DNA of 64,000 bases from Ligustrum vulgare (lineage: Eukaryota > Streptophyta > Magnoliopsida > Lamiales > Oleaceae): assembly GCA_963555705.1 (NCBI GenBank), contig OY743171.1, forward strand, positions 25,166,852 to 25,230,851, given 5' to 3'. The translations under genes were made by a program, and so were the position numbers. Each line of letters begins with the position of its first letter. Position 1 is the first letter of the stretch. Shown here one piece after another: positions 1-10,358 of the stretch. The notes under the pieces are model-generated. The model was not told where the DNA came from. It saw only the letters and a program-made list of their open reading frames with translations, and made no database searches.

Positions 1-539
1 TACTTTCTTGCATTTTATTTACTTTCTTACAAATAAGTTGGTTAGGCCCTAGACGCTATCTTCCACAATTATTTTCCTCAAGTTGGGTAGTGTGAAATAG
101 CTCCAATGCATTCTCATTTAATTCTATCATGCACTCATATCAAATTTTCAAAGTCAAATATTTGTTTAAAACTCATTTTTAAATCACTTGGTTCATATTG
201 TCTTTTATCCTCAAGTGTGATTTAATTAATATGTGGATGGGCAAATTGTATTGGAATTATTAGTTAGAATTGAGATGTTAAATGTGAATTATATTTTAGG
301 TCATTCACCACATAATATTTACTCTATTCTTGTGTTTTTATAGGATGCTCATATGGTGTTCGGTGAAATGCCTCATTGGAGAAATTTGTATTCAATTGAT
401 TGGAGGCTTTAACACAAGTTTGGGGGTGGATTGTTGGTGCTTTCCATGAGATTTCCACATGCCCAAGACTACTTTTGAGTGCCCCACCACTTCTTGGGAT
501 GTCTAATAACTTCTTTCCTCTTACTTTGATTTTATTTTA

Positions 540-576
540 CACATTGAGGACAATGTGCATTTCAAGTTTGGGGGTG
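540..576 (+). promoter_or_regulatory. Stem-loop plus PPT-like G5 motif, element A
   Basis: CACATTG-AGGA-CAATGTG forms a 7-bp perfect stem with a 4-nt loop at 540-557. AAGTTTGGGGGTG follows at 564-576. The same arrangement is at 35055-35092 in element B, where the stem is ATACATTG/CAATGTAT. The pair outside the shared ACATTG core is C-G here and T-A there. A role, for example as an internal plus-strand priming site, is inference. Confidence 0.5.
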
Positions 577-1060
577 ATTTCTTATTGTGTGTTGACATGT
601 TAGATAGCCTTACCGGCCAGGATTACTTGATGTGTAAAATTGTTATTGATTCATGATTTATGACCAATATGCTACTTGTGTCTATTTCTAAAAAATGCTT
701 ATCCATGCAAGATCCTATTTACATTGAGCACAATAGTCATAATTGATTGTTGGTGAAGTTTGGGAATTGTTGAAGGGTGAAGAGGTTAATGGAGTAGAAG
801 AACTATGTTGTGAGCTTGTATTTTTAATTTTTATCAACCTATCAAATATTTCCCCATGCTCTAAATCTTTTGATCCTAATGTAAGACAAGTTTGGGGGTG
901 GTCGACCCGGTGAAGGAGACGGTCTAAACGTGTGGTCATTTCATGCATGTTGAAAATAAATTTTGTGTGGAGTGTATTTCGCCAAGTATAAGCTAAGCAA
1001 CGACCGTATGCTAGAGTTCTAAGCCCATTTTAATTTTTGCATTGCATTGCCCTATCTCGA

Positions 1061-1175
1061 AGCCTTTTTTACTCGAGTAATTAAGCCCGTAGGAGTATCT
1101 TGAAACTTGGTGCCTTAAGTTTGAAACTCGGGAGTCACCGGCCTAAAGCTCGCTACATGAGTCAATTAGAAAGCT
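1061..1175 (+). repeat. Conserved non-coding module, copy A1
   Basis: Starts GCCTTTTTT-ACTCGAG-TAATTAAG and ends GTCAATTAGAAAGCT. It matches copy A2 (1259-1380) and the two copies in element B (35626-35738, 35793-35910). A hairpin is possible with outer arms GGTG/CACC and inner arms AGTT/AACT. No coding frame spans it. Confidence 0.6.
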
Positions 1176-1258
1176 TAATGAGTAGGGTACTCATGCACAC
1201 ACTTGAAAAAAAAAGCACTTAATTAATGCATTTGCTTAATAAGTCTACCTTACTTCAT

Positions 1259-1380
1259 AGCCTTTTTAACTCGAGTTATTAAGTCCGTAGGGGTATTTTG
1301 AAACCTGGTACTCTTTGATCTTAAAACAATCGGGGAGTTGTCGATCTAAAGCTTACTACATGGGTCAATTAGAAAGCTTA
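1259..1380 (+). repeat. Conserved non-coding module, copy A2
   Basis: Second copy of the module at 1061-1175, about 200 bp downstream. It starts AGCCTTTTTAACTCGAG and ends with the same CAATTAGAAAGCTTA. Its hairpin is weaker (ACTC/GAGT arms). Confidence 0.55.
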
Positions 1381-1929
1381 AGGGAGTGGGGAAGGCACGA
1401 GCATTCATCACGTTAGTTTTTATAAATCATGCATTTGTACTTGCATAAGGGCTTAGATTAATAATGGGTTTGAATTGCTTAGTATAAACTTGAATGTCAA
1501 AGCACTCATTTAGTGGAGAGTCAGTGCATTTCTAGATTATTGAAATTACTGGTAAAACGCATCCAAACTAGAGTGGAAAAAAAAGAGTGATTTGAGAGTA
1601 CCCTCTAGAATTTTATCTAGAGAAAGAAAAAGAATATATATTGGGGGATGAATGTCACGAGCGAGAAATGAAAGAATTGACCACTAATGGTGGGTAGTTT
1701 TGACTTGAAACCTCTTTGCTCATCAATATTCTCGAAACTTAATTGACAATTGAAAGTGACTATATGCACACACACCAATCGAACATCGGATAAGCTAAAC
1801 TTTTTTTTGTAGTATTATTTGGAAACATACTTTTGAATTGATTATACAATTTTACACTCATGAGTAATTTGCAAGTTATCTGACATTGTTGATCTATATT
1901 CCATGTTACTTGAATGCACTAATAGATAA

Positions 1930-1967
1930 TTTTGCTCGAAACGAGCAAAAGCTCAAGTTTGGGGGTG
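1930..1967 (+). promoter_or_regulatory. Hairpin and polypurine tract before 3' LTR, element A
   Basis: TTTTGCTCG-AAA-CGAGCAAAA (1930-1950) is a 9-bp perfect stem with a 3-nt loop. The purine tract AAGTTTGGGGGTG follows directly and abuts the LTR start TGATAAG. The PPT primes plus-strand DNA synthesis in LTR retrotransposons; a role for the adjacent hairpin is inference. Confidence 0.65.
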
Positions 1968-3574
1968 TGATAAGTGTGTTTGCACACTTATTTTGCTTTT
2001 AAATAGACAATTTAATTGACAAATTTAGCGAATTTCTACTTATAGATTGTGTTTATCTTGTACAATTAGGTACAACCTCAATTGGAAAGAAAATGGACAA
2101 GATTGGAGTGCAATTGAGCTAAAAGAGGAGCAAATTTGATGAAATCAAAAGTTTGGAGACTCAAATGCAACATTTCGGAAAGTTGGAGGACTAGAGATGC
2201 AAATATTTCAGGGGCATATTTGTAATAAAAGTCAAAATTCGAGGACTAATTTGAAGAAGGCCAGAAGACGAGGGACTTTGGTTGCAGAAGCCCATGCCAT
2301 TCAGCTAATGGGCGCTTTCTGAGCACCCATTGATTTTCAATAGATTTTTTATCTGTGGTCCACGCGATCGCGTGGATTTGGTCTACGCGATCCCGTGGAC
2401 AATTTTCAATCCAATACCGATTTTAATTTTCTATTTTTATTATTTTAATTTAAGGGCGCGTTTGGCTAATTATTTACGCGTTTTTGGACCTTTTTAGGTC
2501 AGATTTTTGGGGGTATTTATACCTCCGCTTCTCTCTTCACAAAGGATCACCAATTCACTCTCCAAACCCCAGCCCCTTTTCTCTCTTTTCTTTTCTTTGT
2601 TTTTGATTTAATTTGTGATTTAGTTTGTAGTTTGGTTTAATTTTCAAGTTGTTAGCACCCATTGGATCAAAGAAGCTAGAAGTAAAGTGGAAATACAAAA
2701 CAAAGTTCAAAGAATTCTTGGAGCAAAAATCAAGGGAAGTGTTGTATTTCATTTTTCTTATATTTTTATCTTTAATTTCTATATTTTGTGATGTATTTTC
2801 ATAAACCTTATCTTTTGTGGAATATTTATATAATGGGCTAGTTGTTTTATGTTAGAATGATTGATGTAGCTTAACTTAGTTTAAGTAATTTTAATGTTTG
2901 TTTATTAATTTTTGGGCTTATTTCATGTGTGTTTGTTATTGAGATTATTCCATGTGTTTGATTGATCACCAAATATATGTTTTGTGAAGTGCATGATAAT
3001 CGAGAGATATTATGCATTTTAGACCAAATAACAAATGCTCTATATTCTTGTTAAGGATAGAGGTATACTTTAAACCCTAAATGATCCATTGAGCTATTTT
3101 TATAAAGAGTTATGCAATTCATTGAGTTTTAATCGACATAGAGATATAGTAGGTTAACCCAATTGATTAGGGTTGATTTCACTCGAGAGAGGTAATTAAC
3201 TAAACTTGGAAAATCGGGTCTAACATTGCAAATGGGTAATTTATTAATTTACATATGTTGAGAAATTACTTAAGAGAGAGTTAAGTAAAATCATGAATCC
3301 CAACTATTTTATCTTCCATTTTCCTTACTTTAATTTGGTTTAAAGTTAGTTTCTTTAATTTAGAATTTTCCAAAATCAACTTTTAATTGTGTATTTCTTT
3401 TTATTGTTAGAATTAAATTAATTAAAATTGTATAATCTAAAGTAAACATTCCTCGTGGGATCGACAATCCGGACTCAAAAATTCCACTTTATTACTTGTA
3501 CGCTACCCATGCGCTTGCGGTACACACTATTTTGAGCGAAAATGCCAAATTCTTGAAACATTTGTTGCTCAACA
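1968..3574 (+). mobile_element. 3' LTR of Athila-type element A
   Basis: The LTR begins TGATAAG directly after the polypurine tract. Like the LTR of element B it opens with a perfect hairpin (ATAAGTGTG-TTTG-CACACTTAT, 1970-1991). The shared phrase CATTCCTCGTGGGA near 3448 and an ATTACTTGT near 3500 also match the end of the LTR of element B. The 3' end is put at GCTCAACA (3574) because it gives a CA terminus; an earlier end near 3527 cannot be excluded. No target duplication can be checked since the 5' LTR is outside the window. Twin palindromes lie at 2359-2376 and 2381-2400. Confidence 0.7.
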
Positions 3575-4062
3575 AGTCGTGTATTACGACTATTCCTATA
3601 GGTATTTTACTGACTTTACACTTTTAAGTTTTTGAACTTCAGGTCCCAAAACTTTAGGTTTTGTAGTAAGTTTAATTTAGCCTGAATGCATACTTTTGCC
3701 AACTATTTTTATTTAGATTTTCTTCGATATACTTTCTTTTATTATCCTCGCTATTATTCATATTATGATGTGGCCAATTTCGCAATTTGCTTTTGCATAA
3801 GCGTTTTATAAAGTGTGTCGACATAATTATCATTTTAATTCGATTTCTTTCCCCACAAGACATAACTATAGAGATATCAATTTTTCAATATTTCAAGTAA
3901 TTGAACCCCTTTTAGAGACTTACAATTAATTATGTCAATAAATACTCTCTCACGAGTATATATCTCATCAATAAGACCATCATAATCATACGCTTCAGGC
4001 GTGGCATACGTCAATATAAGATAGAGCATCTCTAGCTAGTACACAAAATTTTATTAATCTCT
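3575..4062. other. AT-rich spacer, no gene seen
   Basis: No coding frame, tRNA or transposon end is recognisable between the element A LTR and the truncated chromovirus. It may hold the original insertion target of either element. Confidence 0.5.
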
Positions 4063-4197
4063 TATGCATCTTGTAATTATGTTAATCTCTTATGCATCTT
4101 TGTGCACACTTCGGTACGCCTTGAATTGTTGGGGTAATATTTTCACAAGGACTTGGTCGCCAACTTTAAATTCCAAAGGCCGTCTCTTCTTATCGGC

Positions 4198-6147
4198 TCA
4201 CTTCTTCATGCGCCTCTGTGCTTTGTTTAAACAAGATCGTGCTAAGTCGGCATGCTCCTCCCATGACTTAGCCATTTTGTATGCTCCGGGGCTTTTCCCT
4301 CCTTCAATAGAAGTGGATAAAGTGTGGGGCGTTAGTGGTTGTTGTCCTGTCGCCAACTCGAATGGACTCCGCCCCGTGGCTTCACTCCTTTGTAAATTGT
4401 AGGAAAATTGCGCAATATCCAGGAGCTTGGCCCAATCTCTCTGATTGGCACTTACAAAGTGCCGGAGATAGCACTCCAATAAAGCATTCACCCTTTCTGT
4501 TTGTCCATCCGTCTGAGGGTGAAAGCTTGTAGAGAAGTGTAGGTCCGAGCCTAGGAGTTTGAACAACTCCGTCCATAGCCGACCCGTGAATCGGGGATCA
4601 CGATCACTTATTATGCTCCGCGGTAACCCCCAATACTTCACAACATTCTTGAAGAATAGCCTTGCTGCTTCCTCCGCTATGCAATCCTTGGTGGCAGGAA
4701 TAAAGGTGCCATACTTAGAGAATAGATCAACCACCACCATTATTGACCTGAACCCTTCGGATTTAGGCAAGGCACTAATGAAGTCCATGGTGATAGAGTC
4801 CCATGGACGCTCCGGGACTGGTAGAGGCTCCAACAAACCCGCTGGTGACCTTGTTTCCACTTTGTCTTGTTGGCACACAAGACAAGTCTTCACATAGAGC
4901 TCCACCATGTCTTTCATTTGCGGCCAATAGTAAGCCCGTTCAAGTAGTGCCAATGTGCGTTTCTGCCCAGGATGACCAGCCCACTTTGTGTCATGACACT
5001 CCTTGATGATATCTCGCCGCAAATTGTTCCATTTAGGAACATAGATACGTTGCCCCGTAGTGTAGAGTAAGCCGTCCTCGACCCAAAATCGTCGCGTCTT
5101 TCCTTCTTGGGCAGCTTTTATCAACTCCTTAGCCAAAGGATCATAATCCATGCCTTCCCGAATCAAATCAAGCAACGTCCCTTTGGCTTGGCTTATGGCT
5201 GCAAGCTTCGCCTTCCTGCTTAACGCATCGGCTACAACATTCGCCTTCCCCGGCTTGTATTCCATCACATAGTCAAACTCCGCTAAGAAATCTTGCCAAC
5301 ATGCTTGCTTGGGAGTTAGTTTCTTTTGTGATTGGAAATAACTAGTAGCAACATTATCCGTCTTGATGATGAATTTTGAGCCCAACAAGTAATGACGCCA
5401 CACCTGTAGGCAATGAACAATAGCCGTCATCTCCTTTTCTTGCACCGTATACCGACGCTCGGTGTCGTTGAGCTTGCGGCTTTCAAAGGCAATAGGATCC
5501 CCATCTTGCATTAAGACTCCCCCGATAGCAAAATTCGAGGCATCCATTTGTACTTCAAAGGTCTTGGTGAAATCTGGCAATGCCAAGACCAGTTCCTCCA
5601 CCACGGCCGCCTTCAAATCATCAAAGGCCGTTTGACATTTCTCGGACCAATCCCATGTCTTATTCTTCTTCAATAGGTCCGTTAGTGGGGCTGCCCTCGC
5701 TAAGTAGCCCTGGATGAACCTCCGATAATAATTAACTAGACCAAGGAAAGAACGAAGTTCGGTTACCTTGGTTGGTGCTTCCCACTCCTTGATTGCTTTT
5801 ACTTTTGCCTCATCCATCTTCAAGCACCCGTGGCCAACGATATGTCCAAGGAAGTGCACCTCCTCCTTGGAAAAGGAACATTTCTCCTTTTTGATGTATA
5901 GCTCATTCTCCCGCAATGCTTGGAACACCGTTTGGAGATGTTTTGCATGATCCTCCAAGTTGTCGCTATAGATGACAATGTCATCCAAGTATACCACCAC
6001 GAACTTCCCCAAGTAAGGTTGGAAAATCCTATTCATCAATGTGTAAAATGTGGTCGGGGCGTTGGTTAAGCCAAAAGGCATTACCAACCATTCAAATGAG
6101 CCATATCGAGTGATGCATGCTGTCTTTAGGCTCATCCCCTTCTGCAA
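4198..6147 (-). pseudogene. Chromovirus pol, 3' part: RT, RNase H, integrase
   Basis: This 649-codon open stretch continues RT after a frameshift. The RT active site is the YLDD box (YLDDIVIYS), about residues 54-62. An RNase H domain with DASNFAIGG and TDN motifs follows, then LSRKA at its end. Integrase has the zinc-binding H-H-C-C region (H and C pairs, about residues 387-425), catalytic-core D residues in the TMDF and ISDRDPRF segments, and QTERVN carrying the E. The frame ends at a TGA (4198) where family members normally have TGG; recognisable sequence (VGDQVLVKILPQQF) continues downstream to about 4090 and is then lost. So the integrase C-terminus is both interrupted and truncated. Confidence 0.85.
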
Positions 6148-8158
6148 TCCGTACTTGGTAATATCCCTTTTTTAGATCCACCTTAGTGTAATATTTTGCA
6201 CTACCAAGTCTATCAAATAAATCATCAATCAAAGGAATAGGATATTTGTTCTTAATAGTTACCTTGTTGAGCGCCCGGTAATCTACGCACATGCGTAACG
6301 AACCATCATGCTTCTTTTGGAACAAGACCGGTGCGCCATAAGGTGCCTTCGAAGGTCGTATCCTCCCCGTGTCAAGCAACTCCGTTAATTTCCTTCGAAG
6401 TTCTTCTAGCTCCGGCGGTGCCATCCGATAGGGTGCCATGGCCGGTGGTTTAGCACCCGACTCCAATTCGATCTTATGATCCACCTCCCTCCTAGGTGGT
6501 AATTTCTTAGGTAACTCCGGTGGCATTACGTCCTTATTTTCTTCAAGGACATCCTTGATGACCTTGGGCACGTCATCATTTCCCGCAACTTCATCAACTT
6601 GGTCCTCCATTTTGAGTGCTGCCAAGTACGTTACCTCCCCTTTCTTTAGCCCTTTTGCTAGTTGCATGGACGAAAGCTGCCCTATTGCTTTCGTCCTAGC
6701 TACCGTAGGAACCATGCATGGAGAACCCCTCTCCAAGATGCAAATCGAGCCAAAGGAAGGCATGGGAATAGCATTGACCTTCCTCATGAAGTCCAACCCG
6801 AGAACCAACCGAAAATCATCCATTGTAGCCACCGAGAAATCCATTTGGCCATGCCAAGGGCCTAATTGCATTTCCACTCCTCGAACTATGCCACCAAGGG
6901 GCGTGGATGGAGAATTCACAGCTTTCATAAGACCACCACCTTTAGTGATTGTGAGGCCCAACCTTCTAGCTTCATCTTCAGTAATGAAGTTGTTGGTAGC
7001 TCCCGTATCCACCATTGCTAGTGCGGGCCAACTATTTACTTGAGCTTCCACATACATTAATCCTCGTTCATTATTGGAAGTCGGAACGACCTTAGCATTG
7101 AGAGCGTTAAGAAGTTGCAATGAACTAAAATGTTCAGCCCTTTGATCTTGGCAAGAGGATGAATCCCGTTCCTCCGCCATAGCCGCCAATGTGCCAAGTT
7201 TAGGGAAATCTCGCATTAAATGTGGCCCCTTGCACACGAAGCATCCACTTTGAGAACCCGTTGAGGCCTTCTTCTTTTCCTCATAATTTTTTCGCGAGGG
7301 GGAAGGTTTGTAAGTGTTACCACCTTTGAAGAATGATGGCTTACGGTAATCTTTCTTCTCTCCCCCGCCTTTAGCCGAGTTACTCTTAAAGCTTTTAGAA
7401 GATTTTGATGAATCCGTGATCCTTTGGAACTCGGTTAAAGATTCGGCCACCACAATAGCCTCGTCTACTGTCTTCACTCCCCGACGTTGAAGCTCTTGCT
7501 TTGCCCAATTTTGCAACCCGTCGGTAAAGTGAAACAATAGATCTTCACCGGACATGCTCGGGATTTGAAGCACAAGGGTAGTAAACTCTTTGACATAATC
7601 GCGAATAGTGCCCTTATGTTTCAACTCCCTAAGCTTTTTACGGGCTACATATACTACATTTTTGGGATAAAATTGGCGTTTCAATTCCTTCTTGAAATCA
7701 TCCCAACTATCTATCCTACAAGCACCCTTTTCTATGTCGGCGTGCTTACGTCGCCACCACAGAGCCGCGGTGTCCGTAAGATACATAGTCGAAGTACGTA
7801 CCTTAATAGCTTCATCCACAATGTTCACGCCCTCAAAATATATCTCCAATCGCCATAGGAAATCATCTAGCTCTTTTGCATCTCGCTTTCCATCGAACTC
7901 CCTAGGCTTTGGATAGTCGATCCTTGGAGTTGCTAGGATAGTGCTAGTACCCGCACTAGTTGACGCCTTCTTACAAGTGTCTAGGCTACTTTGCATATCC
8001 GCACAAAGCTTGTTCACTTGGTTTTGGATTGCTTTGACAGCATCCATGACCTTGGCCTCCAACCTCGTATATTCTTCCCTTAAAGTGCCTTGGTCTTCCT
8101 TGAGATCATCAAGTTGTTCCAAGGTGTGAGCTTCAAGGGTTGAGAGTGAATTCTCCAC
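6092..8158 (-). pseudogene. Chromovirus gag, protease and start of RT
   Basis: A 688-codon open stretch. The first 330 or so residues are gag, starting with a coiled-coil-like segment. The zinc knuckle [13 protein letters not shown] keeps C-C-H but its last cysteine is F, so it is degenerate. The protease has the active-site VDTGA near residue 400. RT begins with the fingers/palm motifs [10 protein letters not shown] and [10 protein letters not shown] near residues 630-670. The frame then shifts by one base near 6130 and the rest of RT is read in the frame of 4198-6147. Gag also shifts frame near 8190, so the apparent start at 8158 is internal; the original start is probably 8343. Confidence 0.82.
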
Positions 8159-8343
8159 TACTTCAATGCGTTCCCCATATTGAGAAATACTTCCTCAAGA
8201 GATCCACCGGTAGGGGCCGGTGGTCGGCTCTTGATTCGAGTTTGTCGAGTGTTTTTACTCGTGGTTTGGGGTTCGACCTCTCGACCCCGCTCCTCATGTT
8301 CTACCTCTAAAATGCCGGAACCCACAACATCTTTTTCCGCCAT
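8158..8343 (-). pseudogene. Chromovirus gag N-terminal segment
   Basis: Sixty-one residues (MAEKDVVGSG...) starting 29 bases after the primer-binding site, where gag of this class starts. Near 8190 the frame shifts; the following gag residues are found in another frame leading into 6092-8158. The sequence is charged and Thr/Arg-rich with no domain of its own. It is assigned to gag by position and continuity. Confidence 0.6.
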
Positions 8344-8371
8344 GCCAACGATAGTAAGTGAGCAAACCTAG

Positions 8372-8383
8372 GCTCTGATACCA
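8372..8383 (-). promoter_or_regulatory. Primer-binding site, initiator tRNA-Met (chromovirus)
   Basis: On the minus strand TGGTATCAGAGC, the exact complement of the 3' end of plant initiator tRNA-Met, two bases after the LTR end. It primes minus-strand synthesis. Confidence 0.9.
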
Positions 8384-8385
8384 AC

Positions 8386-8924
8386 TGTCACAGACTTGCT
8401 AATCTCCTCCAAGAATCATGCGGCCTTAGTGTTTTCAACTTCCGGCCCCGCGGTTATTACACTAAGTCAGCCTCCCGATTGGCGTTGATGTCTTAGAAAG
8501 GCACTAAGTAGAACACTTTAAGAAAGGTACAATGAAGGAACACAAGAACTTACAAAGAAGACTTTGTATTGAATGAGGACACTCTTTAAAACTTCACTCC
8601 CTTGATGCCTACAAATGAATCCTACCAAGCTATTTATAGTAGTAGCCTCCTCAAATGGATGGCTAGGATCATTTCTATCCAATGGTCTAGATTACACTTC
8701 TAGAATTATCTATACAAATATCTACATTAAAATATTTATGGACTAAACTAGGATGATCTAGAATAATCCACCAAGTGAGGAACTTGAAGGCTTCTAGAAT
8801 GTCCCACCATATTATAGCAATCTTCATGCACTTGTGGGAGTTCTAGAATATTTCGGTTAGCCTCAAGTAGTCACCATTTTAAATTTCTAGATCTTCTTGT
8901 GCCAAAATCGAGCGAGTCGTGACA
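8386..8924 (-). mobile_element. 5' LTR of the chromovirus
   Basis: 539 bp. Read on the minus strand it starts TGTCACGACTCG and ends CTGTGACA, giving a 6-bp terminal inverted repeat. A TATA-like CTATAAATAG lies on the minus strand at about 8630-8640, in a suitable place for the U3 promoter. The base run next to its outer end is AGGAG, but the partner duplication is lost with the 3' LTR. Confidence 0.82.
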
Positions 8925-9089
8925 AGGAGGATATATGGCACATGAACCAATAGTACCACAACATTACCCTCAGACCTAGCTGCACTTATCACCTTCTGAT
9001 GTAGGCACCACTTCATACTATCATAATGTGTCACAACAAATGCCGAGGTGGATTCCATGCCCTTTTACGAGGACCTTGCATATGAAGCA

Positions 9090-9366
9090 TGTAATACCTT
9101 GACTAAGGAAGCTTAAAAGAAATGATATGTACTACTCATACCAACAAGGTGCACCTTCTTTTCCGAAAGTCCATCGTTAGAAACTCCACAATTAAGCGTG
9201 TTTGGCTTGAATAAATTCTGGGATGTGTGACCTCCTAGGAAATTTTCTCGGGGAGCATGCAAGTGAGGACAAAGTATGCTCAAAAGACTCGTGTTGGTAC
9301 GGTGAGGACAGTACACCGTCATCTAACGATCGGGATAGCCCGATAAGTGGGACCTAGGTCGTTACA
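9090..9366 (+). mobile_element. Cassandra 5' LTR with 5S-like promoter
   Basis: The 5S-like part is about 9118-9245. Box A-like AATTAAGCGTGTTTGG is near 9190 and box C-like GGGATGTGTGACCTCC near 9219-9235. Against plant 5S rRNA, box C has GTGTGACC for GGGTGACC. Confidence 0.88.
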
Positions 9367-9368
9367 AA

Positions 9369-9381
9369 TGTTATCAGAGCC
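9369..9381 (+). promoter_or_regulatory. Cassandra primer-binding site
   Basis: TGTTATCAGAGCC, one mismatch to the complement of the initiator tRNA-Met 3' end, two bases after the LTR. Confidence 0.82.
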
Positions 9382-9517
9382 GGCCGCCATCCGAAAATTG
9401 AGAACTAAGTACTACGCTATAGGGCGGGAGCCACCTCTAGAATCCCAACGCCTGGAAACAGATCCTCATATGGGTTAAGCGCGAGACGAAGACGTCGCAA
9501 GTCTAACAGGAGGTGAT

Positions 9518-9794
9518 TGTAATACCTCGATTAAGGAAGCTTAAAAGAAATGATAGGTACTACTCACACCAAAAAGGTGCACCTTCTTTTCTGGAAGTCC
9601 ATCATTAGAAACTCCACAGTTAAACGTGCTTGGCTTGGAGAAATTCTGGGATGGGTGACCTCCTGGGAAGTTTTCTCGGGGAGTGTGTGAGTGAGGACAA
9701 AGTATGCTGAAAAGACTCGTGTTAGTACAGTGGGGACAGTACACCGTTAGCTAACGGTCGGGACATCCCGTTAAGTGGGACCCGGGTCGTTACA
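9518..9794 (+). mobile_element. Cassandra 3' LTR with 5S-like promoter
   Basis: 277 bp. The 5S-like part is about 9546-9674 and keeps better promoter boxes than the left LTR: AGTTAAACGTGCTTGG near 9618 and GGGATGGGTGACCTCCTGGG near 9647-9668, the latter matching box C of plant 5S genes. The 5' half is more diverged from 5S rRNA. Confidence 0.9.
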
Positions 9795-10082
9795 AAGCAC
9801 CGAAAGAATATAGACCCCCTCTTGAATATCATGAGGAGGCTGTCGGATCAAGGTCCAGTAGCTTCTTTAGCTGGATAGGTGGGTTATTCAGAAATAGGCA
9901 AGAAAGTAAGGCTGAAGAAGCTCGACCTCGAGCATAAGATCCTAGAAATTGGCGCAAACGGAGGGTCGAAGAGGTCCATTCACAAGATCACATGCCTAGG
10001 AATAAATATGGAGCGAAAGCGAGTGTTGAAGAAGCATACCCACCGATCCATGAGCCTAGAAATAGGTGGGAGCGAAGAGCTG

Positions 10083-10358
10083 TAGAAAAATCAATTCTCT
10101 CGTATCCATTCCAATAGTTGGAGATTGATGGAATTTCAGAATCAACTCGCTATGTGGATTTCTTTTAGAGGCTGGACAATTGGACAACTGGTGGTGACAA
10201 GATTGTACTTCCTATTTCAGATTTTAGATTCACGGCGTTCATCAAAGGTATCATTCTAATCACAAATTTTACCCAAGTACCCAAGTGCAAGGTTGATCTT
10301 GGCTATGGTTTCGTGTTTGTTTAATTTACGCTATGCATGTATGCATCGAAACCTTACA
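10083..10358 (+). mobile_element. Copia LTR fragment (3' half)
   Basis: Closely similar to 57211-57481, the 3' half of the copia LTR at 56933-57481, from AATCAATTCTCTCG to the terminal GAAACCTTACA. The 5' half of the LTR is absent, and no primer site follows. It sits between the gag-like part and the protease of the decayed Tat element, so it is probably the remains of a later insertion. Confidence 0.82.

Larger units (their letters stand above)
1..1967 (+). mobile_element. Athila-type element A: 3' non-coding region between pol and 3' LTR (partial)
   Basis: No coding frame of note. The stretch is assigned because it shares order and motifs with the region downstream of pol in the complete Athila element at 27629-38088. 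Shared parts are a CACATTG stem-loop followed by a G5 tract (540-576), a module starting GCCTTTTT-ACTCGAG present twice (1061-1175 and 1259-1380), a hairpin at 1930-1950, and a polypurine tract ending at 1967. The motif AAGTTTGGGGGTG occurs near 417, 564, 888 and 1954. Pol and the 5' LTR lie outside the window. Assignment to Athila is by similarity to element B and family knowledge. Confidence 0.72.
4063..8924 (-). mobile_element. Truncated Ty3/gypsy chromovirus (Galadriel/Reina-like)
   Basis: On the minus strand, in order: LTR (8386-8924), initiator-Met primer site (8372-8383), gag, protease, RT, RNase H, integrase. The element stops in the integrase C-terminal part near 4080; no chromodomain, polypurine tract or 3' LTR follows. 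The order RT-RNase H-integrase and the sequence place it in Ty3/gypsy; the RNase H and integrase resemble plant chromoviruses of the Galadriel or Reina type, which is an impression from memory. At least two frameshifts (about 8190 and 6130) and a stop at 4198 make it a dead copy. A short repeat, TTAATCTCTTATGCATCTT, occurs twice (about 4055 and 4083) at the broken end. Confidence 0.85.
9090..9794 (+). mobile_element. Cassandra-type TRIM retrotransposon, complete
   Basis: 705 bp with two 277-bp LTRs, each TGTAATACC...GTTACA, flanked by a perfect 5-bp duplication AAGCA (9085-9089 and 9795-9799). Each LTR holds a 5S-rRNA-like segment including polymerase III internal promoter boxes, the hallmark of Cassandra. 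The 151-bp interior has an initiator-Met-like primer site and a purine-rich stretch before the second LTR but no coding frame, so mobilisation must use proteins from other elements. The two LTRs differ at many sites, so the insertion is not recent. Confidence 0.93.

Noticed and set aside
6555..7043. 162-codon plus-strand frame
   Set aside because: Antisense shadow of the chromovirus gag-protease frame.
9118..9245. Genuine 5S rRNA gene
   Set aside because: Two copies sit inside matching 277-bp LTRs with a target duplication, and the 5' half is diverged from 5S rRNA; this is Cassandra.
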